From contig NZ_CALIMY010000034.1 of assembly GCF_938045205.1 (NCBI RefSeq), positions 1 to 63,450 of the forward strand: DNA of 63,450 bases, in the 5' to 3' direction. Positions 17,194 through 26,724 of this stretch are shown piece after piece. The DNA comes from an uncultured Campylobacter sp. GTDB taxonomy: Bacteria > Campylobacterota > Campylobacteria > Campylobacterales > Campylobacteraceae. The notes beneath the pieces are model-generated. The model was not told where the DNA came from. It was given only the letters and a program-made list of their open reading frames with translations, and ran no database searches. A program made the position numbers and the translations under genes. Every line of letters starts with the position of its first letter. Position 1 is the first letter of the stretch.

Positions 17194-17883
17194 ATGTTTG
17201 AAATTCTAAAGGGGCTCGATTACACGCCGTTTCTCGTCTCATTAAAACTTGCGAGCTTAACGACATTTGCGTTGTTTATCATCTGCGTGCCGCTCGCGTT
17301 TTTTATGGCGAGAAAAAATTTCCGAGGCAAAAGCGTGATCGAATCGATCATCTCGCTTCCGCTCGTGCTTCCGCCTTCGGTGCTAGGCTTTTACCTGCTC
17401 GTTTTTCTATCGCCGTATTCGGTGCTAGGGGAGTTTTTTGACAAACACTTCGGGCTTCGGCTCGTATTTAATTTCAGCGGGCTCGTGATCGCGAGCTGTA
17501 TCTACTCGCTGCCGTTTATGTTTTCGCCGCTGGTTTCGGGCTTTCGCTCGCTTCCGCGCTCGCTTTTTTGGGCGTGCGACTCGCTCGGCAAGGGCTATTT
17601 TTCCAAGCTTTTTCGAGTCGCGTTGCCCGCGATACGCCACTCCCTGCTTAGCGCCTTGGTGATCTGCTTTGCGCATACGATGGGCGAGTTTGGCGTCGTG
17701 CTGATGATCGGCGGCAGCGTGAGCGAGCAGACTAAGGTTGCCTCCATCGCAATCTACGAAGCAACCGAAACGCTCGATTTTGCGCAGGCTCACGCATATT
17801 CGGCGCTGATGCTGCTCTTTAGCTTCGCCGTGCTTTTGATTATGCATTTTTTGGGCGCAAAGGGCGCGAAAATACAAGCTTAA
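17194..17883 (+). CDS. modB: Molybdate ABC transporter permease
   Basis: The 229-residue inner-membrane permease has about five helices (near 14-38, 52-75, 90-112, 140-165 and 200-222). The ATPase-contact (EAA) loop is near residues 118-140 (F-R-S-L-P-R-S-L-F-W-A-C-D-S-L-G). Its partners are ModA and ModC. It is separated from modC by a long gap, so it may have its own promoter or rely on read-through. GGAGG lies 7 nt before the ATG. Confidence 0.92.
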   Translation: MFEILKGLDYTPFLVSLKLASLTTFALFIICVPLAFFMARKNFRGKSVIESIISLPLVLPPSVLGFYLLVFLSPYSVLGEFFDKHFGLRLVFNFSGLVIASCIYSLPFMFSPLVSGFRSLPRSLFWACDSLGKGYFSKLFRVALPAIRHSLLSALVICFAHTMGEFGVVLMIGGSVSEQTKVASIAIYEATETLDFAQAHAYSALMLLFSFAVLLIMHFLGAKGAKIQA

Positions 17884-17934
17884 ATCGGCTTTAAAACGAA
17901 ATTTGCTAAAATCCCGCAAAATTTGGAATTTGGC

Positions 17935-20900
17935 ATGAAAAACAAAAAAGACTTCGTTACCGAAAGATTTAACGCCGCCTTGATTCTAGGCGCTGCGCTG
18001 CTTACGCTTGTAGTAGTTTGCGAGATTAGCTTTTTGCGCACTAGGATCGCTACGCAGCTTGATTTGCGGACGCGCACGGCGATTACTTTACTTAAAAATA
18101 CCGACGAGTCGCTTTTTAGCGAGCTTGAAATTCTAAAAGAAAATATCCTTTCTTTGGATGCAAGGCATGAGGCTGCGCAAAGCGAGCTTTACGCGGATTT
18201 GATCCGCAACGTCGTAAAATCTTCTCATAGATTTTACGCTATTTTTTATCTGCGCGCCCACGGCGCGGAACAGGAGAGCTTGGCGCATTTTTCATCGGAT
18301 GCGCGTATTTCGGATCTTGGCGAGATACGGCTTGCGGATATCGCAAGCGAGCTAAAAAAGGATGAATGGGTATCGCGCTATATGATGATGGACGGGGCTT
18401 GGCGGTATTTTTTGATCAAGCGCGTAAACGCTGATTCATATCTGCTAGGCTTTGCCAACACTACTAGGCCGATTGCCAGGCTCTCTTCGCTGGGAGATAT
18501 TTTGGTCTTTAACGCCGAAGGCAAATTCTTTAACGCTCCTGGCAGCGTAACCGATCTATTGGGGCAGGATTTTGATTTTTCGCGTCTAGGCGAAGTGGTG
18601 AGCTTCGAAGACGAATCGGGGCTAAGCTTTGCATATCTTGCGAAATTTGGAGATAATTTCGTAATGGCTCGCGAACGAGCCGGCTATTTTTTAGGCGTGG
18701 ACGATTTTATCGTCGTAGCGCTAGCAGCGGTAATTTTAGCTTATTTAATCCTTCTAATTTCAAATTTTACGTTTTTAAAAAAGCGCGTTTTTATCCCGCT
18801 AGCGGCAGTTCAAAACGCGCTGCGCCAAGGGGATTATCACTCCAAAATTCGCGATATAGAAGCGCTAAATCCGCTAAGCTCCGTCTTAGAAATTTCTAAA
18901 TCCATAGATGAGGTTTTGAAGTCTAATTTGCGCCACGGCGATTTTAGCCTCAGCTTTAAAGATGCGCTAAAATACAGCTCTCTTTCGGTGCTTAGCATCG
19001 ATAACGTCGCAGGCACGATCGAAAGCGCTAGCAACGGTGCGCGCGAGCTTTATGGCGATGACGTCGTAGGACGGAATATATTCGCGCTGCAAGCAGGCTC
19101 GTTTTACGATCACGCCTATCAAACCCAGCGTGCAAACTATGTCAAAGAAAACTATGTCGTAACCCGCCAAGAGACCAAAAATGGCGTCAAAGACCTTTAT
19201 GTTAAAAAATCTTATATCCGCGACGGAAGTAAAATTTCAACCCTTTTCGTGGTGCTTGACGCGTCGAAATATCGCAGATTTTACGATGAAACTAAGCAAA
19301 AATATGAGTATTTAAATCACGCGCCTATCGTTACACTCGTGTTTGACTACACTTCGGGCAAGATCGTAGATGCTAGTAAAAATATAAAAGAGCTTTGGGG
19401 TTACGAAGCGGCGCAGTTTTTAAGCGGCGAGATAAGGCTATGGGATTTGCTGGATGAAAAGGATGCGAATGAGGCTAAAAATGAAATTTTAAACCGCTTA
19501 GCCGATATGCCCGCAGAAGAGCTAAGCTTTTCTCAAAGCTATAAAATTCGCCATAATGACAATATCCGCTATAGCTACGAAGTGAGCATCTATGTCAAAA
19601 AGTCCGCCGCCAGGGCTGCGTTTTATTTTCAAAATATTGATGACGATGTTAAGGCGATCCGCGGCTTGCAGGAGGATTTGGACTTTTACCGCACCGTAAT
19701 CGAGACTAGGAATTTTTGCACCTGCTTAATCGATCTTGATGCGCAGACGCTGTCGTTTGATAAAAATTACTTTAAAATTTTAAAATATCGCGGCAAAAGG
19801 CTAAACACTGCGATGAGCTTCGGGGAGTTCAGTTATGAAATTTACTTCGCGGATTTAGAGAATTTCAATAAAATGATCCGCGAATGCACCGCCGGGCTTA
19901 GGAGCGATTTTAGCTGCGAATTCCGTCTGCGAAATGCCGCTAATGCCTATACTTGGATCAGTATGCAAGGCTACGTCACCGAAAAGCAGGGCTCTCGCTC
20001 GCGCCTTGTAAAAACTACGCTCGAAGATATCAGCTCGCGCAAACAGACGGAGCTGGAGTTAAATTTAAACGCCAACGTCTTTTCGCGCTCGCTAGAGGCG
20101 ATCTTAATCACAGATGAGAGCGGTCGCGTGCTGCGCGCTAATAACGCCTTTTATGAAATCACCGGCTATAGCGAAAGCCAAACTATCGGCAAAATTCCAA
20201 ATTTCTTCGCTCCTACGGAGGGCGGAGCAGACGTGATGGAGAGGATTAGAAAAAATCTCGTTGGCAAACAGACCTCCTATAAAGATGAAATTTACGGACT
20301 AAAAAAAGGTGGTGGCACCTTTCCTGCGTTATTTACGGCAATTGCGATAAAGGATGATTTTTCGCTTACTTCAAATTTCATTCTGATGTTTACCGAAATT
20401 TCGCAGATTAAGCAAAAAGAGAGCGAGCTAGCCAAGATCGCCCATCACGACGCGCTTACCGGGCTTCCAAATAGAGTGTATTTTATGAAAGCTGCGCAGA
20501 GATTTACGGCAAACTCGGGCGAAAATTCCAAGCTTATGGCGGTGCTTTTCATCGATTTTGACGGCTTTAAAGCGATCAACGACACCTACGGGCACGAGGT
20601 CGGCGATATGTTTTTACAAGCGATCTCAAAAGCGATGAGCGGGCTACTGCGTAAAGGCGATATTTTAGCGCGCCTTGGTGGCGATGAGTTCGGCGCCATT
20701 ATCGGCGATCTGCAAAGCAAGAACGCCGCGCATGTGCTATTAGATCGCCTGCTTGGAATTTCAAAGATTAAATTTAACCTCAAAGGCAATGAGATTAGCG
20801 CAAGTATCAGCGTTGGCGCAGCGTTTTACGACGGCAGCGAAAAGATCGATTTTCCAGGACTTTTATCGCGCGCGGATAGGGCGATGTATCGCGCCAAAAC

Positions 20901-22002
20901 GAGCGGCAAAAACCGCTACTGCATCTTTGAGCGCGCCGAAGCAGACGGACCTAGCGAGGAAGGGATTGCTGCGGCGATCGAAGAGGGGGAGTTTTTCGTG
21001 CTCTATCAGCCGATCATTAGCGGAGCGCAGATTTACGGATATGAGCTGCTTTTACGCTGGGATCGCGGAAAGCGCGGAATTCTTGCCCCACAGGATTTTG
21101 CGCAGATATTAAGCGAGCCGCGATTTGAGTTGCCGATCTCAAAATTTGCGTTTTCAAAGATGATGGAATTTAACGCTCAAACGGGCGCAAACTGCTCTAT
21201 AAACGTAAGTTTAGCCGTGCTTACAAACGACGAATTTTACGATTTCGTAGCTCACAGCTTGCGAGACAGAGCTAATGCAAAAGGCGAGTTGATGTTTGAG
21301 ATAACCGATTTTAGCGAGCAAAATTTTAAGGAATTCGCCCCTGCGCGTGGGCGTTATGCAGATCTTGGGGTTAAATTTGCTCTTAATAGCGCAAATAAAA
21401 ATAATATCCCATTCCTGAATGCCCAGCCTTTCGATATCGTTAAAATTGACCGCGAGCTCTGCCTGGACATAGGCAAGAAAAAAAATGCTATCCGAACGAT
21501 GGTGGAGATCACAGGCAAGCTAAAGCGCGAGTTCGGATTCGCAGTAGGTGCTCAAGGCGTCGAAAATGCGCTATCTCTGCGGCTTTTAAACAATTTGAAA
21601 TTTAACTATCTGCAGGGAAATTTTATCGCAAAAGCGCTTGATCGCAGGGAGATAGACGCTTTCATCGCGCGATTTAAAGATACGCCCAAGCTTGCAGCCA
21701 TCGACAAAGATGAGTTTATCAGCTTCTTAAACGCGCTTGATTACAAAGAGCTTGCTTTAAGCTTCATTTCGCGCGCCGATGCAGGCGATCTGAGCCCCGG
21801 AGAGTTTGAAGGCTTTAGAGCAAAATTCGGCGAAATTTTAAACAAAACTCAAAGCGCGGGCAGCGAAAAATTTGCGCTAACTACAGAAATACGTAAGCAA
21901 ATTTTAGATATTCTTTCGCTTGATTACCGCGTTTTGGCAAGCTTCATTCAGAGCTTTAAAACGCGGCTGAATCAGTTCATAAGCGATTTGGAGGCAGCAT
22001 GA
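17935..22002 (+). CDS. Membrane PAS-GGDEF protein with degenerate EAL domain
   Basis: The protein has 1355 residues from the ATG at 17935 (TTTGGAA upstream; a TAAAAT -10 box at 17907-17912). An N-terminal helix (about 12-34), a periplasmic sensor region (35-255) and a second helix (257-282) are followed by several PAS-like segments (about 330-825). A GGDEF domain (about 830-990) has an intact L-G-G-D-E-F at 914-919. The C-terminal EAL-like domain (about 1010-1240) keeps E-L-L-L-R-W (E1037) and K-I-D. It has lost the D-D-F-G-T-G loop and reads A-Q-G-V-E (Q1207) where active enzymes have A-E-G-V-E. It is therefore probably a c-di-GMP synthase with a non-catalytic EAL domain. The stop overlaps the hisZ-like start by 4 nt. 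Confidence 0.88.
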   Translation: MKNKKDFVTERFNAALILGAALLTLVVVCEISFLRTRIATQLDLRTRTAITLLKNTDESLFSELEILKENILSLDARHEAAQSELYADLIRNVVKSSHRFYAIFYLRAHGAEQESLAHFSSDARISDLGEIRLADIASELKKDEWVSRYMMMDGAWRYFLIKRVNADSYLLGFANTTRPIARLSSLGDILVFNAEGKFFNAPGSVTDLLGQDFDFSRLGEVVSFEDESGLSFAYLAKFGDNFVMARERAGYFLGVDDFIVVALAAVILAYLILLISNFTFLKKRVFIPLAAVQNALRQGDYHSKIRDIEALNPLSSVLEISKSIDEVLKSNLRHGDFSLSFKDALKYSSLSVLSIDNVAGTIESASNGARELYGDDVVGRNIFALQAGSFYDHAYQTQRANYVKENYVVTRQETKNGVKDLYVKKSYIRDGSKISTLFVVLDASKYRRFYDETKQKYEYLNHAPIVTLVFDYTSGKIVDASKNIKELWGYEAAQFLSGEIRLWDLLDEKDANEAKNEILNRLADMPAEELSFSQSYKIRHNDNIRYSYEVSIYVKKSAARAAFYFQNIDDDVKAIRGLQEDLDFYRTVIETRNFCTCLIDLDAQTLSFDKNYFKILKYRGKRLNTAMSFGEFSYEIYFADLENFNKMIRECTAGLRSDFSCEFRLRNAANAYTWISMQGYVTEKQGSRSRLVKTTLEDISSRKQTELELNLNANVFSRSLEAILITDESGRVLRANNAFYEITGYSESQTIGKIPNFFAPTEGGADVMERIRKNLVGKQTSYKDEIYGLKKGGGTFPALFTAIAIKDDFSLTSNFILMFTEISQIKQKESELAKIAHHDALTGLPNRVYFMKAAQRFTANSGENSKLMAVLFIDFDGFKAINDTYGHEVGDMFLQAISKAMSGLLRKGDILARLGGDEFGAIIGDLQSKNAAHVLLDRLLGISKIKFNLKGNEISASISVGAAFYDGSEKIDFPGLLSRADRAMYRAKTSGKNRYCIFERAEADGPSEEGIAAAIEEGEFFVLYQPIISGAQIYGYELLLRWDRGKRGILAPQDFAQILSEPRFELPISKFAFSKMMEFNAQTGANCSINVSLAVLTNDEFYDFVAHSLRDRANAKGELMFEITDFSEQNFKEFAPARGRYADLGVKFALNSANKNNIPFLNAQPFDIVKIDRELCLDIGKKKNAIRTMVEITGKLKREFGFAVGAQGVENALSLRLLNNLKFNYLQGNFIAKALDRREIDAFIARFKDTPKLAAIDKDEFISFLNALDYKELALSFISRADAGDLSPGEFEGFRAKFGEILNKTQSAGSEKFALTTEIRKQILDILSLDYRVLASFIQSFKTRLNQFISDLEAA

Positions 22003-22862
22003 TAGATAGCGTTAGCGCCGATTTTGATCACGAGATACCCAACGGCTCGAGGCTTTATTTCGGAAAGAGCGCGCAGCTCAAGCGCGAGCTGGAAAATAAA
22101 GCGAGCGAAATCCTCGTTAAAAACGGCTTTAGCGAAATTTTAACGCCATATTTTTCATATCATCAACACCTAAGCGTCGCGCCGCAAAAGCTTCTTAAGC
22201 TCTCCGATCCCACGAACCACGAGCTCGCGCTTCGCGCAGACAGCACCGTGGACGTCGTGCGTATCGTGCGCAAACGGCTGAAAGACGATAAGCTAAGGCG
22301 GCTATTTTACGTTCAGCCGACCTTCAAATACCCAAGCGACGAGTTTTATCAGATCGGCGCGGAGCTAATCGGGGAGAAAAATCTGCCGCTTGCGATCAAA
22401 ATCGCGCAGGAATTTTTTAAAGAATTTGATCTTGTGCCCGCGCTTCAGCTAAGCAATATCGAAATTCCTAAAAAAATTTGCGAAATTTTAAACCTGCCGC
22501 TTGAAATTTTTGAAAAGGGCAAGATTGAGACGCTGCTTGAGCAAAATTTGCCTTGGCTGGACGCTACGGCTCGCGCCACGTCGCTAAAGGACGTGCAGGA
22601 TCTGCGCGCGCAGGTGCCTGAAGAGCTAAAGCCGTGTTTAGATGAAATTTTAAATTTAGGCGTAGATTACGACAATATACGTGTTTCGCTGCTATATTAC
22701 TCTAAAATGCGCTATTACGATGCGCTATTTTTTAGATTTTTAGACGCGGGCGCGGTGTATTGTAACGGCGGAAATTACGAGATTGACGGGCTAAAATCCA
22801 GCGGCTTTGCGCTGCTAGTAGATGCTTTGATAGAAAAAATTATGCAAAAGGATGAAAAATGA
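21999..22862 (+). CDS. hisZ: HisZ-like ATP phosphoribosyltransferase regulatory subunit
   Basis: The 287-residue protein resembles the catalytic core of histidyl-tRNA synthetase. It has a class II motif 2-like stretch (Y-V-Q-P-T-F-K-Y near 106) and no C-terminal anticodon domain, which is the HisZ layout. HisZ activates short-form HisG in histidine synthesis. The start overlaps the upstream gene (ATGA) and the stop overlaps purA (ATGA). HisZ-PurA adjacency is common in proteobacteria. The final Gly-rich motif 3 region is weaker than in typical HisZ. Confidence 0.75.
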   Translation: MIDSVSADFDHEIPNGSRLYFGKSAQLKRELENKASEILVKNGFSEILTPYFSYHQHLSVAPQKLLKLSDPTNHELALRADSTVDVVRIVRKRLKDDKLRRLFYVQPTFKYPSDEFYQIGAELIGEKNLPLAIKIAQEFFKEFDLVPALQLSNIEIPKKICEILNLPLEIFEKGKIETLLEQNLPWLDATARATSLKDVQDLRAQVPEELKPCLDEILNLGVDYDNIRVSLLYYSKMRYYDALFFRFLDAGAVYCNGGNYEIDGLKSSGFALLVDALIEKIMQKDEK

Positions 22863-24109
22863 GCAAAGTTGACGTAGTCATCGGCGCCCAGTGGGGCGAT
22901 GAGGGCAAGGGCAAGATCGTAGATATGATAAGCGCGAATTACGATTTCGTATGTCGCAGCAGCGGCGGGCACAACGCAGGCCACACCATCGTTATAAACG
23001 GCGAGAAATTTGCGCTGCATCTGGTGCCTAGCGGCGTGCTTCATAAAAATATCATCAACATCATCGGAAACGGCGTCGTGATCAATCCCGACGTGCTGAT
23101 TACCGAGATGGCGCAATTTGAAAATTTAAAGGGCAGATTTTTCATAAGCGAGAAGGCGTTTTTAAATTTACAGTACCACTCGCTGATCGATCAGGCGCGC
23201 GAAAAAAGCAAGGGCGAGCTTGCGATCGGCACCACCGGCAAGGGCATAGGGCCTGCGTATGCCGATAAGATCGCGCGCACGGGACACCGCGTAGCGGAGC
23301 TTTTGGAGCCCGAAAGGCTCGCCGAGGCGCTATCGCGCGATTTTGCTTCGCATGAGAGCGTTTTTGAAAAAGCGGGGGTTAAAATCCCTAGCAAGCTTGA
23401 AATTTACGATGAACTAAAGCGCTATAAAAGCGCGCTCGAGCCATACATCGCCGATACCACGCATATGCTGTGGAAGGCGCTTGATTACGATAAGCGCGTA
23501 CTCGTAGAGGGCGCGCAAGGAAGCTTGCTTGATATCGATCACGGCACCTATCCTTACGTCACGAGCTCGACGACTATCGCGGGCGGGGCTTGCAGCGGAC
23601 TCGGGCTCGCGCCGAAAGATATCGGCACGGTGATGGGGATTTTAAAAGCCTACACCACTCGCGTGGGCAACGGCGCGTTTCCTACCGAGGATAAGGGTCC
23701 GCAAGGCGAGGCGATGCGCGAGATCGGCAAAGAGTATGGCACCACGACGGGCAGGGCGCGCCGCTGCGGCTGGTTCGACGGAGTGGCTACGAAATACGCC
23801 GTGCGCCTTAGCGGCATCGACAAGCTCGCGCTGATGAAGCTTGACGTCTTAGACGGCTTTGAGAGCATTAAAATTTGCCGAGCATATCGCTATAAGGGGG
23901 AGGAGATCGATTATTTTCCGATCGATTTGGAAGCTGCCGAGCCGGTTTATGAGCAGATGCAGGGCTGGGACAGCGTCAAAGGAATTTCAAAATTTGAGGA
24001 TCTGCCGCAAAACGCGCAAAATTATATCCGCAAAATAGAGGAGCTAAGCGGCGCGAAAGTGGGCTTTATCTCTACCAGTCCCGAAAGAAGCGACACGATA
24101 ATTTTATAA
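22859..24109 (+). CDS. purA: Adenylosuccinate synthetase
   Basis: PurA joins IMP and aspartate using GTP, the first committed step to AMP. The 416-residue protein has Q-W-G-D-E-G-K-G-K near residue 10, G-H-N-A-G-H-T near 37, Q-G-S-L-L-D-I-D-H-G-T-Y-P near 221 and T-T-G-R-A-R-R-C-G-W near 295. The length is normal. It overlaps the HisZ-like gene by 4 nt. A large hairpin 5 nt after the stop closes the operon. Confidence 0.97.
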   Translation: MSKVDVVIGAQWGDEGKGKIVDMISANYDFVCRSSGGHNAGHTIVINGEKFALHLVPSGVLHKNIINIIGNGVVINPDVLITEMAQFENLKGRFFISEKAFLNLQYHSLIDQAREKSKGELAIGTTGKGIGPAYADKIARTGHRVAELLEPERLAEALSRDFASHESVFEKAGVKIPSKLEIYDELKRYKSALEPYIADTTHMLWKALDYDKRVLVEGAQGSLLDIDHGTYPYVTSSTTIAGGACSGLGLAPKDIGTVMGILKAYTTRVGNGAFPTEDKGPQGEAMREIGKEYGTTTGRARRCGWFDGVATKYAVRLSGIDKLALMKLDVLDGFESIKICRAYRYKGEEIDYFPIDLEAAEPVYEQMQGWDSVKGISKFEDLPQNAQNYIRKIEELSGAKVGFISTSPERSDTIIL

Positions 24110-24114
24110 AATCG

Positions 24115-24145
24115 GGCGGAATTTTAAGAATTTTAAAATTCCGCC
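24115..24145 (+). terminator. Hairpin after purA
   Basis: Perfect 13 bp arms, GGCGGAATTTTAA and TTAAAATTCCGCC, enclose a 5 nt loop. No long T-run follows, so termination strength is uncertain. Confidence 0.6.
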
Positions 24146-24200
24146 GTTTGCAAACGCGGGCGGCGCGACCGCTCATAGAACTGAATTTAAAGGAACGATC

Positions 24201-24752
24201 ATGCGAATACGACTACCACACGTGCCATATATCGCGCATAAAATAGCGCTGGATCTGCTAAACTCGGGCTGCGTTACGCTCGGTGCGGGCATAGAACCCG
24301 TCGCCAAGGAAGCGGACGAGATCATAAGGACCGATCTGCAAAAAGAAAGAGCGATAGACGAGCGCGCAAACGAGCTGATAGATGAGCGCATAAGCGAGCT
24401 AGATGAGATGAGCGTGAATAAAAAAGATATGTTTTGGCTCATCAAGCGCCACATCGCAAACGATGAGAATTTCGAGCTAAATTTCGAGGATCGCTACGGC
24501 ACCATATCGCATAAAATTTTAGAAACCGTTTGGAAGAAAAATTTGATCGATTACAAAGTCTCGGAAAACAGGCTAAAGACGATAATTTATAACGCGATCG
24601 AGGAGTATTTGAAAAGCTACCAAAAGATCGAAGACGAGGTCTATGAAAAGATCGAGGGCTACAAGCAAAAATTGATCCCGGGTACCGAAGAATACGAGCT
24701 TGTGTTTGAAAAGCTCTACGAAGAGGAGCTAAGAAAACGGGGTATGCTGTAA
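24201..24752 (+). CDS. DUF507-family protein
   Basis: The 183-residue, strongly helical and charged protein begins M-R-I-R-L-P-H-V-P-Y-I-A-H-K-I, which matches the DUF507 family of Campylobacterota and Aquificota. Family features include an N-terminal nucleus and a repeated E-R-A-x-D-E-x-x-x-E-L-I-D-E segment (about 52-72). No catalytic motif is evident and the function is unknown. AAAGGAACG lies before the ATG. It ends overlapping the carA start (TAATG), as in C. jejuni Cj1495c-carA. Confidence 0.85.
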   Translation: MRIRLPHVPYIAHKIALDLLNSGCVTLGAGIEPVAKEADEIIRTDLQKERAIDERANELIDERISELDEMSVNKKDMFWLIKRHIANDENFELNFEDRYGTISHKILETVWKKNLIDYKVSENRLKTIIYNAIEEYLKSYQKIEDEVYEKIEGYKQKLIPGTEEYELVFEKLYEEELRKRGML

Positions 24753-25870
24753 TGAACGCGTATATCTACATAGAAAACGGCATCTACCTGCAAGCCAAGG
24801 CGTTCGGCAAGGGCGGCAGCGCATTCGGCGAGCTCGTGTTTAACACCTCCACCACCGGCTACGAGGAGATCATCTCAGATCCAAGCTACGCGGGGCAGTT
24901 CATTATCTTTACGATGCCCGAAATCGGCATCGTAGGGATCAACGAAAACGACAAGGAAAGCTCCAAAATCCATGCCAGCGGAATTTTCGTAAGAAATTTT
25001 AATAACGAGCCTTCAAATTTCCGCTCGCAGATGAGCCTAGAAGATTATTTTCTGCAAAACGGGAAATTCGGCGTTTACGACATCGACACTAGATTTTTAA
25101 CCAAGATGCTGCGCGATCAGGGCAGCCTGCGCGCCTTCGTTTCGACCGAGATCAGCGATAAGGCGGCTCTTAAAAAGGCGCTTAGCGAGTCTGCGCGTAT
25201 AGAGGAGATCAACTACGTAAGCATCGTAAGCACGAAGGCGCCGTATAAGCACACCTCCGGGCGCTGGGATGCCGAGCGCGGAAGCTACGCTCAGCCCGCA
25301 AGCCGCGGCAAAAAGATAGCCGTGATCGATTACGGCGTCAAGCGAAATATCCTAAACGAGCTTTGCGATCTGGGGCTCGGCGTCGAGGTTTTTCCGCACG
25401 ACGTTAAAGCGGAGGTGCTGATCGCCAAATTTAAAGAGGGGCAGATCGACGGCGTGTTTTTATCAAACGGCCCGGGCGAGCCTCGCATGCTTAAAGAGGA
25501 GATCGCGCAGATCAAAAAGATGGTTGAGGCGCGCGTGCCGATTTTTGGAATTTGCCTAGGTCATCAGCTGTTAAGCAACGCGATGGGATATGAGACCTAC
25601 AAGCTGAAATTCGGCCAGCACGGCGCAAACCACCCCGTGCAAAATCTGCGCACTAAATCGATCGAGATCACTGCGCAAAACCACAACTACAACGTCCCAG
25701 AGACGATCGCGCAGATCTGCGAGATCACGCACCGAAATCTTTTCGACGGCACGATTGAGGGCGTGCGCTACAGGGAGTATCCCGTATTTTCGGTGCAGCA
25801 CCACCCCGAAGCCAGCGCAGGGCCTACCGAGAGCAAATATATATTCAAAGAATTTCTTGAAATTTTATGA
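24752..25870 (+). CDS. carA: Carbamoyl phosphate synthase small subunit
   Basis: CarA is the glutamine amidotransferase subunit that feeds ammonia to CarB for arginine and pyrimidine synthesis. The 372-residue protein has an N-terminal CPSase-S domain (F-N-T-S-T-T-G-Y-E-E-I near 30-40). A class I glutamine amidotransferase domain carries the nucleophile Cys in F-G-I-C-L-G-H-Q near 271, and a His-Pro-Glu in Q-H-H-P-E-A near 350. It is followed by a 13 bp hairpin. Confidence 0.96.
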   Translation: MNAYIYIENGIYLQAKAFGKGGSAFGELVFNTSTTGYEEIISDPSYAGQFIIFTMPEIGIVGINENDKESSKIHASGIFVRNFNNEPSNFRSQMSLEDYFLQNGKFGVYDIDTRFLTKMLRDQGSLRAFVSTEISDKAALKKALSESARIEEINYVSIVSTKAPYKHTSGRWDAERGSYAQPASRGKKIAVIDYGVKRNILNELCDLGLGVEVFPHDVKAEVLIAKFKEGQIDGVFLSNGPGEPRMLKEEIAQIKKMVEARVPIFGICLGHQLLSNAMGYETYKLKFGQHGANHPVQNLRTKSIEITAQNHNYNVPETIAQICEITHRNLFDGTIEGVRYREYPVFSVQHHPEASAGPTESKYIFKEFLEIL

Positions 25871-25892
25871 TTTTTAAAATTTTGCCCACATG

Positions 25893-25922
25893 AAATTTTA
25901 CCGCGATCGCGCGGTAAAATTT
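25893..25922 (+). terminator. Hairpin after carA
   Basis: Perfect 13 bp arms, AAATTTTACCGCG and CGCGGTAAAATTT, surround ATCG. It lies 23 nt after the carA stop codon. Confidence 0.65.
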
Positions 25923-26724
25923 TAAATTTACGGCAAGCTTTAAATTCTAACGCGGTCTTTGAGTCGTAAATTTAAAGCTCGTCGCAGCCTGGATAATTGC
26001 AGGCTAGAGTAGCGTGTAAAGCGCACTTTTGCGGGCTGAGGATTACCGCGGTGATTTTGAATTAAGCAGCTTTTTGGATGAAACGAATCTGTGCTAGTCG
26101 CGGTTTTAAATTTAAACCGGCTGCGCGCCGTAACTTTTCATTTGCGCGATTTTGCTTCCACATAGCTTTTAAGCGCACGCGCGGCTAAATTTCATGCGTT
26201 TTAAATTTAAAAGTTGGCTTGACGCACTTAGCCCTTTCAAAACAGATCCTGCGGTACATTTCGCCCAGTCTCAAGCCGTTTAAATTTGAGAAGTCGTCTT
26301 GTTGCTGTCAAAAGTTTCGCTAGCAAGCTGCCTTGCCGTCCGTAAAATTTTATCTAACGCCGTTTGCCTACTAAAACCTTATCGGCGCCGTTTCATTTCC
26401 CTCTAAAAGCCATTTGCCTAAAATAAAATTCCGCTCCGCCGCGTAGTGAAATTTTACCTGCGCCAGCTTTGGAATTTTACTTTCAGCCGCTCTTAAATCT
26501 TTTTCGCACTGATAAGATTTAGCTCGCGTTACTTTAAATTTTTGCTCCATTCCTAGGCTGCGGTTTTTATCCATGCTTCTTTTTTAATCCCGCCCATATT
26601 TGCACCTAAAATAAGAGTTGTGTTACTTTATGAAATTAAATTTTTAACTTAACATTATTTTAAGCTCAATAAAAGAGAAAATTTGAAAGAATTTCGTTTG
26701 AAATTTCGCCTTGAGGGGTCTGCT
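25923..26724. other. About 800 bp spacer between carA and the response regulator
   Basis: No convincing gene was seen. A 67-codon frame on the minus strand (26371-26574) is Lys-rich, has no ribosome binding site and runs through AAAATT words, so it is not called. The last 120 nt are very AT-rich with TTAACTTAACATTATTTTAA, the probable promoter region of the regulator gene. Confidence 0.5.

Noticed and set aside
26371..26574. 67-codon frame on the minus strand before the response regulator
   Set aside because: No ribosome binding site and a composition explained by AAAATT words; no recognisable protein feature.
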